Shown here in pieces: positions 37,540-49,929 of a stretch of 64,000 nucleotides of DNA. Position 1 is the stretch's first letter. Every line of letters begins with the position of its first letter. The notes beneath the pieces were generated by a model that worked only from the letters and a program-made list of their open reading frames with translations, was not told where the DNA came from and did not search any database. Made by a program: the position numbers and the translations under genes. Origin of the DNA: Lamellibrachia satsuma (lineage: Eukaryota; Annelida; Polychaeta; Sabellida; Siboglinidae); the NCBI GenBank assembly GCA_033239005.1, contig BSQZ01000073.1, positions 372,001 through 436,000 of the forward strand. The letters run 5' to 3'.

Positions 37540-38340
37540 CATAATAATAATAATATAAATATTTATATAGCGCCCTTTTCAGCCTAAACTGCTCAAAGAC
37601 GCTTTCCAGGTTCATTAAAACAAGTTATACATACTAAAAAGGTCAAAGAAAACTACAGTATTTCTAAAATATGCAAACTGAAAACTAGTTGTCTAAGATA
37701 TGCAAATTTCAATAATTAAATTAAATTATCTCTAAAATAAACACACACAAAACTATCTATAAAATATACAATATCTCTATAAAATGTCACAACTCATTAA
37801 AGCTACTCTAAAAAGCCTGGCAAAACAAGTAAATCTTTAATAGTCTCTTGAAGGCATCAGTCGAGGGAGCCTGGCGAATACCAAGTGGGATGTTGTTCCA
37901 CAATGTGGGGGCAGCCACACAGAAGGCTCTGTCCCCCAGATTTGTCCTGGACATGGGCACATCAAGCAGCAACTTGCTCTCGGAACGAAGTGTCCTTCGA
38001 GGGATGTGATGCACCAGCATGTCTTTGATGTAGGAAGGTCCTTCATTATGCATTGCCTTGTGTGTCAGTAATAGCACATTACGTTGCACACGGTACATTA
38101 TTGGAAACCATTGCAGGGTGCGAAGGACAGACGTGATATGACACCGCCTGGGGATACGTGATATGACACCGCCTGGGGACACGTGATACAATGCGGGCGG
38201 CAGTATTCTGCACGCAATGTAGCCTGGCCAGCCGGCATGCAGGAGGGCCATGCAACAATACGTTTTCGTGTTGACAATAAAAAGCAGTGAAGATACATAT
38301 CACCGTAAGCCGTAAAGAAGATCTGACATGTAAACTCTGA
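37540..38340 (-). mobile_element. LINE 3' end (RT C-terminus) with tail
   Basis: The minus-strand frame 38251-37808 reads LRTLQWFPIMYRVQRNVLLL, THKAMHNEGPSYIKDMLVHH, GDRAFCVAAPTLWNNIPLGI and FKRLLKIYLF, the standard C-terminal region of CR1/Rex-like LINEs. An upstream RVQNTAARIV-type motif is in another frame, with a duplicated CGCCTGGGGATACGTGATAT segment. The 3' tail, (ATT)n beside GCGCTATATAAATA-like sequence, is at 37540-37580. It is inactive. Confidence 0.75.
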
Positions 38341-38585
38341 CCGGCATCTTTTTATTCTAATGATAATGTAGGTATGGCCAGACAGAACCACCCTTACTGA
38401 TAATTTGGATGCTATAAATTCGGCACGACTACTCACACATAAGTGTGAATATAAAATAGTCTTGCCAGTCCTTTGGAATCGCTCCTCCGGTGTATTTATA
38501 CTCTAAGTAGACGTGGAGCACTTGGCGACAACAACACCAGACGTCAATGTCACACTAGTCAACATGGCATCAGTAGCGTCAACAG

Positions 38586-38655
38586 TGCGTGCGTGCGCGC
38601 GCGCGTGCATGCGTGCGTGCGCGCGCGTGCATGCGTGCGTGCGTGCGTGCGGCGC
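38586..38655. repeat. (GTGC/GCGC)n simple repeat
   Basis: Interrupted GTGC, GCGC and GTGCAT tetramer repeats. No gene is visible from 38350 to 40600 apart from simple repeats. Confidence 0.85.
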
Positions 38656-39548
38656 CTATGGCCCGCTGACCTATTCCAAGTCACTAATTTGGTCCTCCAA
38701 TCAAAAAGGTTGTCGACCCCTGATCCAGTGCATAAACTTCTATGTTACCATACATAATCATTTATTTTACAGTTTCCAAGAAGCCTTGTGTTCGGTTCCG
38801 ACGTTGCAAATTGTTACTGTGCGACATACCTGACATATTACGTTACATATAGTATACTTGTGTACAGAGAACTACGGAATACTACAGATTGTACAGAAAT
38901 GTCTCCGCAAAGATCGTGTAGAATATTATATGATAATAACATAATAACATAGAATATTTTCTGAATTCTATTGAACTGTGAACGCAAAAATCCTACTGAA
39001 TATTCTATTCAAATTATATCGATTGCATGCAAATTGGTGAGTGCTTATCAGTAAATATGCGAACGAATGACGTTAATTTTACTTCAGTTGAGCATGTAAC
39101 GACCTGACGATCTTCAACCAATACAGATGATCCTGGCATAATTTCTCAACAACTGGTTGATGCTCGGTATGCTCGTTATGCTCGGTATGCTGCTCATGTC
39201 TATTAAAGGTACTAAATGTGTCACTCTACACCGGTTTATTTATCTTCATTTGCACGACAACTTTTGTTCCACGAATAGCACCATTCAATCAGTGTGCTCT
39301 ACGAATCGATTGAACAGGTCATGTGACAAATGGCAACATTGTCCTTAAGTTGTAGATCAGACAGTGAACGTGGCACAAAGAAAGACTGCACAGAGCACGC
39401 GACTACTCAGGACAATTCGACAGTTCAAGATATTCCTAGTGTTTACCGTATGCTGCATTATCTAGTCACGTACTCGTGCAACTATGACACTTCAAGATGG
39501 TGTTCCATTAAAATTTAACGAAACTTGTTTCGTACGTACATACGTACG

Positions 39549-39612
39549 TATGCACACACACGCACGCACGCACGCACGCACACACGCACGCACGCACGCA
39601 CACACGCACATA
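39549..39612. repeat. (ACGC/ACAC)n simple repeat
   Basis: ACGC and ACAC tetramers following a TACGTACGTACG stretch. Confidence 0.85.
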
Positions 39613-39899
39613 ACCGTCGAACAAGTTGACGAATATTTACTTGTCTACGTCCGTCAAAGCAGTGAATTTCAATGAACTTGTAAGCTAGTAACACACATTT
39701 GGTTCATGAATTATTCTTTTTCCCGATCACATACTTTCACACCATCTTCTTGCTATGAACGATATAATAAAAGTATCTGCTACCACTGAATGACTGTCGA
39801 TGGATTAAATGGTTACTGGAGTGGAGTGTTTGGCAGACAATTATAAAACCAATTATCTAAGTGTAAAACTACCAGTGGGACGGACGACTTGTACGCGGT

Positions 39900-40130
39900 G
39901 CATTGTCTAAGATATTACAGTCACATGGACTACATTGTCTAAGATATTACAGTCACATGGACTACATTGTCTAAGATATTACAGTCACATGGACTACATT
40001 GTCTAAGATATTACAGTCACATGGACTACATTGTCTAAGATATTACTGTCACATGGACTACATTGTCTAAGATATTACAGTCACATGGACTACATTGTCT
40101 AAGATATTACAGTCACATGGACTACATTGT
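39900..40130. repeat. 32-bp minisatellite, about 7 copies
   Basis: Unit ACATTGTCTAAGATATTACA followed by GTCACATGGACT; copies are almost identical. Confidence 0.92.
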
Positions 40131-40605
40131 TGCTTGTTGATAATAGACAAGGTTGTATTCTGATACCGTCGACTGTCTCAACTACGTCCTCTTTCTGAAA
40201 TGTGATTTCACGGACATTTGTGAAGTCATAGTTAAGCAGACCTCCAACAGAAACATGTTTCGTTTTCCTTTTGTTGTACAATGGGAAGTCTTGCTTACAT
40301 TTATGCATCTGTTTTACGTTACTGTTGGGGAGAAGAAATACTAAACGAAATGAATATCACAAAACAGATTTTGCTTTGTATAAAATATTTCCATAATAAA
40401 GACATGTGCGTGTGTCATTGAAGGAGTTATCTCAGAGCCACCACGGACTATCACATTTTATTTATCAATATTCCAAATGAGAAACTGATGAAAACTAGGC
40501 TGCAAAATAGAATGAAAACGTCAACATTGTCACGTGTCGTCACTTCCGCCCTCATTCAATGAAGCATGTAATTGTCTGCAAGGCCAGTCCAAGAACTGTC
40601 TCGCT

Positions 40606-41310
40606 ACACAGGACGTCCTGTCGTCCTGGTACGTGTACACGCGTACTGCTACACAGGACGTCCTGTCGTCCTGGTACGTGTACAAGCGTGCTGTCACACA
40701 GGGCGTCCTGTCGCCCTGGTAGGTGTACACGCGTGCTGTCACACAGGGCGTCCTGTCGTCCTGGTAGGTGTACACGCGTGCTGTCACACAGGGCGTCCTG
40801 TCGCCCTGGTAGGTGTACACGCGTGGTGTCACACAGGGCGTCCTGTCGCCCTGGTAGGTGTACACGCATACTGCCACACAGGGCGTCCTGTCGCCCTGGT
40901 AGGTGTACACGCGTGCTGTCACACAGGGCTTCCTGTCGCCCTGGTAGGTGTACACGCGTGCTGTCACACAGGGCGTCCTGTCGCCCTGGTAGGTGTACAC
41001 GCGTGCTGTCACACAGGGCGTCCTGTCGTCCTGATAGGTGTACACGCGTGCTGTCACACAGGGCGTCCTGTCGTCCTGGTAGGTGTACACGCGTGTTGTC
41101 ACACAGGGCGTCCTGTCGTCCTGGTAGGTGTACACGCGTGCTGTCACACAGGGCGTCCTGTCGTCCTGGTAGGTGTACACGCGTGCTGTCACACAGGGCG
41201 TCCTGTCGCCCTGGTAGGTGTACACGCGTGCTGTCACACAGGGCGTCCTGTCGTCCTGGTAGGTGTACACGCGTGCTGTCACACAGGGCGTCCTGTCGTC
41301 TTGTCGTCCT
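40606..41310. repeat. 45-bp minisatellite, about 16 copies, open in several frames
   Basis: Unit GGGCGTCCTGTCGYCCTGGT followed by AGGTGTACACGCGTGCTGTCACACA in two steps. Since 45 is divisible by three, the plus strand is open in two frames (265 and 291 residues) and the minus strand over 250 residues (15-residue TARVYTYQDDRTPCV repeats). No homology, splice context or flanking coding sequence supports translation. Confidence 0.9.
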
Positions 41311-41649
41311 GTTACGTGTACTTACATTGCAAGCTAGGTCGTGTCGGTCGATTTAAAACCATGTTCAGTGTTCTTCATACGAGATCCATCACGGGGGCAA
41401 TCTACAAAAACAACGTAAGACTTATTATTTTAGCATTATTTACATAAATACACAATTTTCATGACACTAACTAAGCTGATTAAGATTGAAGTGTGGACAA
41501 TCCGAGGCCCGCTAGAAATTGAGATCGTTCACATTTGTCGTCTGTCAAATTGTGGACACTGTTTCAGACCCATCTGCACTGGTTTCTTTCACTCGGCTAC
41601 TCACGCATACACTCAACAATAAACAATATTGGACATACGTAAATAAATC

Positions 41650-42300
41650 GATGTTCCACTAAAGAGTGGACTCCACTTAACAGAATCTCTTCGGGTGAGA
41701 GCTGTTGGATTCTATTAAGAGGCTGATTCACTTAACACTTCCTCGACTAATTCAGCCTATCGCTAATCCGGTTCATTGGTGTCCAAATATGTAGTGGGTG
41801 AATGATTTACGTAACATCCGCAGTCGATTTAATAAAACTGCCTATTTTTTTCCAACTCATCGAAAGAATTGACTTTAGTCGTTAAATCTGGTAAGGATCA
41901 AAATAGTGGATATCCAAAATGGTAAACACTGTGCGAGTCAATGCTGTTTATGGGCGTGACTTCACATGACAAAGTTACGAAATTTCACCAATGAACAAAA
42001 TCGTGATTTTTCAGCATATTGATTTTGAACAAGCATTAACTAATTTAACAGTTTGTCTGATGATTTCACAAAAACTACATACAAAAGTTGCACAAACGAG
42101 CTAGCATGTTGTAATGGATATTAGGTAGGTTTTGAAATGAGACTAGCAAAAAAATCGAATTGATTAAACACCTTTAAGCGGCGCATTTTAATAGAGCGAA
42201 AATAGGGAGTGATTCTGTCTCAACAAATATATTAGATTATGTTAAAATGCTGATTCTTTTATCCGTGATTCTATTAAGCGGAGTACGCCAAGTTGAGTAT
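41650..42300 (+). mobile_element. dispersed non-autonomous element, copy B (longest)
   Basis: Outer parts (41662-41760: CCACTTAACAGAATCTC, GGATTCTATTAAGAGGCTGA; 42180-42295: AAGCGGCGCATTTTAATAGA, GATTCTATTAAGCGGAGTAC) are MITE-like inverted sequences. The core 41800-42180 matches copies A and C. No coding capacity is visible. Confidence 0.65.
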
Positions 42301-42457
42301 TTCTCAGAGAAGCTGAGATAGTATGCAAATGAACCGGCCCGTGTGGCTCCTACAAAGTAAAACAACTCGAGCAGAATGACGAAGATGGATGTGAAATGAA
42401 GTTGTCGCTACACGGGAGACTATTATTATGGTAAACAGACAAGCAACGATAAGACAT

Positions 42458-42545
42458 CATGACGTAACTAGCTACACTCTTTGACGTAACTAGCTACACT
42501 CTTTGACGTAACTAGCTACACTCTTTGACGTAACTAGCTACACCC
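42458..42545. repeat. 22-bp tandem repeat, 4 copies
   Basis: Unit GACGTAACTAGCTACACTCTTT. Nothing supportable lies between 42545 and 42890. Confidence 0.9.
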
Positions 42546-42894
42546 TTTTCTTCACATTCATGTTCTTGAAACAACTGTAGCCAGTGTGTATTTTAAAATA
42601 CGTGATTGCATATAGGTGCCGGCCCGTATTTGTGGTTGGTATATTTTGAAATATATCCCCCCCACAGAGGTAGAGTAGAGGGAGGCAAAATATATGTTAG
42701 CAGAAACCAAAAAGCCCCCCCCCCGCCCCATATTCAACAGCTTCCTACGCTTATTGCAGGGCTTCCGAAATCAAGTCGCCTGTTCGCCCGAGGCGACTTG
42801 AAATGCTGTCGAGCGAATAAAAATCAGAAATCACTGGTATAGTGGTCCGTTGGGCAAATCAAAATGTTACCGTCATAATATCCCTTAAAAGGCT

Positions 42895-42900
42895 TTATTT
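42895..42900 (-). promoter_or_regulatory. candidate polyadenylation signal of the NUPR1-like gene
   Basis: Minus-strand AATAAA about 440 bases downstream of the TAG at 43336; the nearest good signal I noticed. Confidence 0.35.
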
Positions 42901-43335
42901 TAAATAGTGTTTATCACCATCATTTTTAACCTTAACACTTTTGTGTCATCCGCAAATCTGCGTGTTATATTATCGTCAGTCATTGATACATATTAAGAAT
43001 AATAAAGGTCGGGCGGGCACTTTGATTTACATATTTGTTTTTTTTTCTTAAAAAATTAGGTGTCATTTTCAAGAATTTCACTGAAGAGATCAGTTAATTG
43101 ATGTTTATAAATGCGCTGTGAAAGGAAATCATTTTCACCGAGACCAACAATTCTACATAATGGCCCCCACTGGGCACTGACAAAATATAACTGTGGTCTC
43201 TCATTAGAAACAGGCAATTGGGCCGTGCAACTAGTGAAAGTGAGAAGGACTTCGACGTATACTGATACCAGAACCCAGACCTTATACAGCTACTGTTGGC
43301 TAAACCTGTAGCTCAGACAGAAAGCACAGCCGTAC

Positions 43336-46175
43336 CTACACAGTCTGTTTTGACTGCGGATGTTTCGTCTTGCGTTGTTCTTTCTCGCTGTCGTGACTCT
43401 TCACCATGGGCTCGACCACCTTGCGAGTGTGCTCGGCGCTGTCCGACTTGCTCGAGTGTTCGGCCGCCTCCCGCTTCGTGCGTCCCTTGCCCCGGCCCCC
43501 CGCAGCGATCTTGTCCTGCTCGTAGTTGTACTCCTCGAACCTGGGCACAGATCACTATATATTTTCCCAACGGCGACAATATTGACGTTTTATTGCAGTT
43601 CACAAATTTATATTTTGAATATTCAACTATGTTCATATTTATTATTTCATCACAAGGGGATATATAATTAATTTACTTCCCGTTCATGTCACACGAATAA
43701 AGTGACAGTGATTTTGACACGTGTCCCCTTTCACTCTTTTTTTTACATGAACATACATATGAATTTGCGGGCTACGACACTTGTGCTGCGCAAGTTTTAA
43801 TTTATAGTTGCTGGCTGCCAGCATATACTCGGTGTCAATGATGGAAGGACACCTAGTGTACGACGACAGAATACGGTTTGTTTTGGCGACAAATGTTTTG
43901 GCGACAAATGCTGTGGAGCATCTTCCATATTGATTTTTTTCGAAAACACATTAGGCATTGGATTATATGGTGGGGAGACCGGGAAGGGTTGGCGCAAGTT
44001 TCACTTAAATATTTTTTCTCTTAAGGTAACGTAAATATGGTGCATTCAATTCATTGATATACATATGTTCCATATTCTATCATGTATTAGTAGACATATT
44101 CAGCCATTTCCTAACTATTGTAGTATTTATGATATTGCCCATTGTCTGACCCCTCCTCAGCTGTGCCAACCTGCCCCGTGTACGGTGTAGGTTGGCGTAC
44201 CCCGTGGGGTACGTTGGTGCACCCCGTGGGGTACGTTGGCGCATCCCAGTAAATACATCATAATGGTTAGCAAACATTCATTTAATTCAACCCAAGGTAC
44301 TGGATAGGCCACGCATGAGCTTTAAAACAACATACTCACAGTTGTTGCATATATAATATCGATAACTCCCCGTGCATTATTCGTGCAACCGTTAGCTACA
44401 CACAGTTTTTGGACTGGGTGTCGTCGATGGACTGGGCGTCGTCGATGGACTGGGTGTCGTTGATGGACTGGGTATCGTCGATGGACTGGGCTTCACCGAT
44501 TGGTCAGGCTTCATTACTGACTAGAGCGACATATTGCGTGACTGTGGGGTTTGGCCTGTCGGTAACATGCCAAATCTCCATGCTAACGCATGCGCCAACC
44601 CGCCACGACAAAAATGAACCAACCTGCCCCGACCTGATCGTCCGCTATTTGTATGACACCACCAATATAATTTGCGGGGCAATACCATTTATGTCCTTTT
44701 GATGTATCCCAAATGTGATACTTTCATCATGTTGCCCCGCACAGCACATGACCAGTAAGTACCTATGGTGTAGAAGACATTGATCATAGTTCAATTGTAT
44801 TACTCAATGTTGTGAAAAAGTTAAAAGCTGTAATAACTTTTGCGCAGCATCGTCTTTATGGCTGAAATGATCTAGTGTTGTATGTAATGCTACAGGTGTT
44901 TGCTTGGTCTTAGCGCAGTAAGATTAGTGCATTATTTTTCCAACGGATCGACAAATTCAACCCGTCCCATGCGCCAACACGCCCCGGTCTCCCCTACCCA
45001 CCATATTCCCCCGAGCCACGGCAGAGGTGGTAGTAGTAGGGCCTATGGCTACTGCACTATCCTGGTACTTATGCCACTTACTGTATAGATGTCGTTAAAT
45101 CATTTCTACTTCTACCAACCTGCTGATCCCAGGAACCAGGCACGCAGCCAAAGAGCAATTCAAGGAAATACCTGTCATTAATTACATTTCCCGTCCGACC
45201 AGCATGACGAGTCCGCTACAAAGTAAAGTTGCTTCCTCAAAATGGTTCAGCCCATCGCGAATCCTGATCACTTATGTCCAGACGTGTAGTGTGTGACTAG
45301 TTTAAGTAATGTGCGCAGTCTGTTTAGTAAACACATGCCTATTTTTTTTAAATCATCGAAAGAATTGACTTTAGTCATTAGATCTGGTAATGATCAAAAT
45401 ATTGTATATCCAAAATGGTAAACACTGTGTTGGTCAATTCTGATCATGGGCGTAACCTCCATCCTCTCGCCAATCACATGACAAAGTTAAACAAAATTAC
45501 TAAGGAAGACAATCGTGATTTTTCAGTATTTCGATGTTCACCTTAGTTAACGCTTGACCAAGCTTTAATTAATTTAATAGTTTGTCTGATGATTCCACAA
45601 AAAACTACATACAAAAGTTGCACAAACGAGCTAGCATGTTGTAGTGGATACTAGGTAATTATTTTTCGCAAAATTAATTTCAAATGAGACTAGCAAAAAA
45701 TCGAGTTGATTAAACACCTTTATAATTAAGTTACCGTATGTAAGCTTAGGAACTGAATATGCTCGTAATATTATGTAACAAGATTTAACAAGATTGCCAT
45801 CCCAAACAATAAGTTCCAGATGGCAAGCCATTGGCTTATCGAGAGTCCAACAATTTTCTCATCTATGTGTAGCCCGCCCTTATCAGATATCTGTCAATTC
45901 TATTTTTAAACATAATCACACTACTAGCATTAACACAATCATTTGGCAGTTTGTTCCATTCATTTATCACCCTCTGTGAGAAAGAGTACTTTCTCATGTC
46001 CAACCTACACTGTTCATTAACTAATGCTGGATAATACAGTCAGTAACAAATACACGTTTCAATAGGTCGATGACGATATATACCAGGGATACTGATATAC
46101 TTAGCAGCCCCTGGCTCGAGAGGATGATGGTACCCACCTGTCGTCCGTGTTCGCTGTGGGCTTGGCGTCCGACAT
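43336..46175 (-). CDS. NUPR1: nuclear protein 1 (NUPR1/p8)-like stress-response transcription regulator
   Basis: Two coding exons: 46175-46138 (MSDAKPTANTDD plus two bases, donor CAG|GTGGGT) and 43540-43336 (acceptor TGCCCAG, stop TAG). The phases join cleanly and give 80 residues, close to the roughly 82 of vertebrate NUPR1. The family's core is clear: an acidic/Tyr segment (FEEYNYEQDK), a Gly-rich turn and basic block (AAGGRGKGRTKREAA) that forms the nuclear localisation signal, then EHTRKVVEPMVKSHDSEKEQ. NUPR1 proteins are small, disordered, HMG-like chromatin cofactors induced by cell stress. The 2.6-kb intron holds a minisatellite, a dispersed element and a LINE fragment. Confidence 0.82.
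44405..44510. repeat. 18-bp minisatellite, about 6 copies
   Basis: Unit TGGACTGGGTGTCGTCGA with variants, inside the NUPR1-like intron. Confidence 0.88.
45220..45725 (+). mobile_element. dispersed non-autonomous element, copy C
   Basis: Matches copy B: GAAAGAATTGACTTTAGTC, ATATCCAAAATGGTAAACAC, TACATACAAAAGTTGCACAA and GAGTTGATTAAACACCTTTA. It is inside the NUPR1-like intron. Confidence 0.7.
45780..46040 (-). mobile_element. LINE 3'-end fragment, inverted copy of 26520-26800
   Basis: The reverse complement reads the EWNKLPNDCVN...SVNMFKNRIDRYL-type LINE C-terminus, with a CAAGATTTAACAAGATTGCC junction shared with 26745-26790. It lies in the NUPR1-like intron about 100 bases from exon 1. Confidence 0.65.
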
Positions 46176-46799
46176 CTCGTTACGTTTGGCGGTCCAGTCC
46201 AATCCAGATGTTTACTTCTGAAACTGGTCAACGAATAGAAACTGTGGTATCTGCTGTCGTTGATGCCTGTTTGTGTGCCGTGTTACACTAGTGTCGTCGT
46301 GTCAACCGAGCTTCGAGCAGTGTTGACGTGGCTGTTAAGTGCAGAGTCCGGGTCCGAAACTACCGTTATTCGCTAGATGGCGCTATATGTTAACTTCACA
46401 CCAACAGATGCTGACACCTAACGGAAAGTACATTCACCAATGCATCGTAGCGGCGTAGATAATGTGATGTTTGGGGCATTCCATATCAAATCAATCAAGA
46501 ATTTACATGACCGCCTTCGATTTTTATGAAACTTTGTGTGTTCGTTTGTGTTCATGAGTCCATATTACCACCCGAATTTCAGGTCAATCTGCTTTTCCTT
46601 TCCAGAGATAGAGGTCATCAAAGTTTGACCCGACCATGACTATCTCACGACCTTCCAGGTATTAATAACTCCTCTCCTCAGCAACCTACAGATGTGACGT
46701 TGGTGTCATTTTAAAGCTTTTATAAATGTCTATCTGTGTAGACAATTAAACACAAACAAAAATATGAAAAACATGTTTTTTGTTTAATCTTTGACCTGA

Positions 46800-47130
46800 C
46801 CTAGCAAAAATCATGTATCCTCAGATTTTGTTGATTTTTTTATATGTCGAAGCATATATATGCGGCAATAATCATTGAAAGTTTGATCATGCGCATTTCA
46901 ATACTTTAGCAGTTATAAAATTGTTAATGAAACATCGTGTTTTATAGCGTACAAGTGTCTATCTTTGTATTCTACAAGACACTAAATAATGTGGAAAACA
47001 TATTTAAAAAATTACCTTGCAAAAGTCTTGTAACCTCAGATTTCGTGAAAATTGTATATATTGTAGCACACATACATGGCAATAATTGTTGACAATTTTA
47101 ACATGCGCATTCCAATACTTTGACAGCAAT
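46800..47130. repeat. duplicated segment of about 120 bp
   Basis: 46800-46925 and 47015-47135 share TAACCTCAGATTT, a middle segment and CATGCGCATTYCAATACTTT with moderate divergence. 46440-46800 is non-coding and repeat-like, with GAATTTCAGGTCAATCTG. Confidence 0.5.
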
Positions 47131-47149
47131 TCCCTTTTCAGTGACAGTG

Positions 47150-47518
47150 TTCAAGACCACAAATTAAAAAAATTTCTACTTCCAACGTTCTGGACTGTAG
47201 AACACTCAGTTTCATTGGCATTTGGATCGAAGTGATACCTCTCCAGCACCATATCCAATTGTTTAAATAAACCCTTCACATTCTTGTTGTTGAAGCCCGT
47301 TACCCGTGATAGACTCCTCGCTTCAGGACGACGTAGTGAAAGGTTTAGGAAGTATTTCATGTACCCTGCAAACCAACCTTCTCCTGTTAAACCATTTGTG
47401 GTCCACGATTCAGGGAATGTTTTTTAATTTCGAACAGCAAATTCATATGCCAGCACACGAAATTGTTTTCGTGTCAGCCCGAACTGGATTTTCGCTGCTT
47501 TGATGAGGTAGTCCTGTA
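47150..47518 (-). pseudogene. pogo/Tigger-type transposase remnant (CENP-B HTH to start of DDE domain)
   Basis: Minus-strand translation gives LQDYLIKAAKIQFGLTRKQF, LAYEFAVRN, an in-frame stop, FPESW, a second stop, GEGWFAGYMKYFLNLSLRRP, EARSLSRVTGFNNKNVKGLF and VLERYHFDPNANETECSTVQ. This order (Tc5/CENP-B HTH, then 'PEA.SL.RATGFN', then the first catalytic Asp region) matches Tigger/jerky-like transposases. The usual Asp-Glu-Thr box is damaged, two stops interrupt it and the C-terminal catalytic half is gone. Confidence 0.75.
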
Positions 47519-47999
47519 GAATTGATCGATGCATAACGTAACTTTAGAAAACACACTGAATTATGAACTGGGTGTATTACAGCAGTCATATTTTCTTTTA
47601 AGACTACGTGATGGTGCATGTCAATGCGCGTAGCAACAATAATTAGGCATTGTTTACACCAAAGAGTGCCACATTACGAGGCGTAGTTTTGACAGTTTAT
47701 GTTAATTAAATATACAAATAAACTATCTTAATGTAAACATTTAGGTCATAAAAGTTTGTGGGAGTATTAATTAAACTACAATAAAGCTGTTTTGGGTGAA
47801 ATCGTGGTTTAAATGTTTTGAGCTCATAGATTCTCTAAGGCACCATTTGTACGAAATTGTCTCCTACTTACGTCGGGGTGTCTTATGCAGCGTCACAAGA
47901 TTCCTTGGAGTAAAATAATTACATTGAGGAAAGGACAATGATTTTAGTAAAAATGAAAGTCCTGAACATTTACCGGGGCACAGTGAATCACTTGCCAAA

Positions 48000-48062
48000 T
48001 TGAGCCACTGTACCCCGATTCACTGTACCCCGATTCACTATACCCCGATTCACTGTACCCCA
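48000..48062. repeat. 15-bp tandem repeat, 4 copies
   Basis: Unit CACTGTACCCCGATT; related CACTGTGCCCC motifs recur at 48395-48425. Nothing else is supportable between 47520 and 48850. Confidence 0.8.
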
Positions 48063-48849
48063 TATGCGCTCAATACACACACGTGACATTTTTCTAAAAA
48101 AAATGGCACTTTACAGAGAAAAGAGCACGTTTGTTAACTTCATGAAACATCCGTTTAATTACCAGCATGTGCTTGGTTTCTTATTCCTGGATGATCCACA
48201 CTAAATCCAAAAAACAATAGAGTCGGGACATTTTTCTTTTGATAGTAAAAAAACATACTTTGCCTTGCTATTCTTCATCTGCGAGGTATGTCTCGGACAG
48301 AAGCTGTAACTCAGATGAGGATTGCCTATAGGCATAAACTGATGACATCACCTTGGGATTCCCATGTGTCACTTTCAATAAATAGCCACAGATCCACTGT
48401 GCCCCTTGATCCACTGTGCCCCGGTCTCCCCTACTCAAGTGATATAATCATATATTAGTTAAATTTTATTTTACGACCGTAAAATAAAAAATTGTATTGA
48501 CACAAACGTGAACCTAAGATAGGTTATCTAACATTCTTATATTTTTGATTGAATTAATTAGTAAACCGGACTGAACGTTTGTGTTTCCTTAATTAATTTC
48601 GCCTATCAGTGTCCTGACAAATGAAACCGGGCATTTTGTTCGGAACCAGACTAGCGTGCTTCATACTACGCTGTGACGTAGATGATATTACACCATGGCT
48701 GACGTCATGTTACCTCACGCCTGACGTCACGTCATTGGAAAACACCGGGCCGAGTTTCAGCAAGATAGATCAGCGAATAAACTCGGCTCAAGGTTGGCGC
48801 AAAGATAAGTTCAGATCTTACTGCGCAATGACCTTGATTAGTGTGTTGT

Positions 48850-49135
48850 TTGTGTAGCCAATAATGACCTTGACCAGAGTGTTTGTATGGCCAACAATGA
48901 CTTTGACCAGTGTGTTGTTTGTGTAGCCAATAATGACCTTGACCAGTGTATTGTTTGTGTAGCCAATAATGACCTTGACCAGTGTGTTGTTTGTTTAGCC
49001 AATAATGACCTTGACCAGTGTGTTGTTTATGTAGCCAATAATGACCTTGACCAGTGTGTTTGTGTAGCCAATAATGACCTTGACCAGTGTGTTTGTGTGG
49101 CCAACAATGACCTTGACCAGTGTGTATGTGTGGCC
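48850..49135. repeat. about 34-bp minisatellite, about 8 copies
   Basis: Unit GTAGCCAATAATGACCTTGA then CCAGTGTGTTGTTT, with shortened variants at the right. 49135-49900 holds no gene I can support. Confidence 0.9.
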
Positions 49136-49929
49136 AACTTACGCTCGTATTGTCGGTTGTACTTCAACAACCCTATCATATATTTACCAAAGAAATTTGT
49201 TAAATTCAAATACTCAAATCAACAGAAGTTGTAACAAATTGCTAATCAATCATACCTGGTAAGAATACTGGTAAGACTATGTTTGGTAATCGGTTATTTA
49301 TGCTACGCAATGTGAAGTTTTCTGACAATTTTTTGCGTCTTTGGACACACGCGGCCAGTCATAAAAGACATTTTAGCGCATTCAAAGAAGCCTCATGTAA
49401 CTACATAAATATTACATGGAAGAGCTAATAGTGGCCTTTAGAGTTGAATCCGAAATATGGAATCTTATGAATTTCTGTAAAGCACATCACCTAACCTCCC
49501 CATGCTTGTCCTCGGGAGGGGGGTCAGGGTTATAAATAACCCACTTTTTCTTTTTTGAGAGAAATTGTTTCAACTGTAACATTTTCAGAAATTATTTGTG
49601 TATCCCCGTACCCCCACCCTTCAAAACCTCGAGGACGATCCCGCTCCTCGTCTCTGCGGCCTCCCACACTCTCCGTTTCAAGTTCACCTACTGCCCCTAC
49701 TGTGACTGATTACCTATAATGGGGTGGATTCAGGGTGTGTGGGAGGCGTAGCAAAAAAAACACCGTCTGGTGATCGGCTGCACGCCCCATTAGTTCCGTA
49801 TCATAACTCGGGACATAATAAAATATGTCGGATCTGGGACAATAGTGCTAGATGGTGTAGGTAGTAGACGGAATTGCACAGTTACTGAATCAGTGCCATC
49901 TGGTGGCAGCGAGACAAATACTATGCCCT

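Noticed and set aside
40559..41447. Cys/His-rich or Tyr-rich repeat protein genes on both strands
   Set aside because: Openness follows from a 45-bp period; no splice sites, homology or flanking coding sequence.
46141..46231. 63-residue minus-strand frame (MTSFRSKHLDW...)
   Set aside because: It is a different reading of NUPR1-like exon 1; the frame starting at 46175 gives the family sequence.
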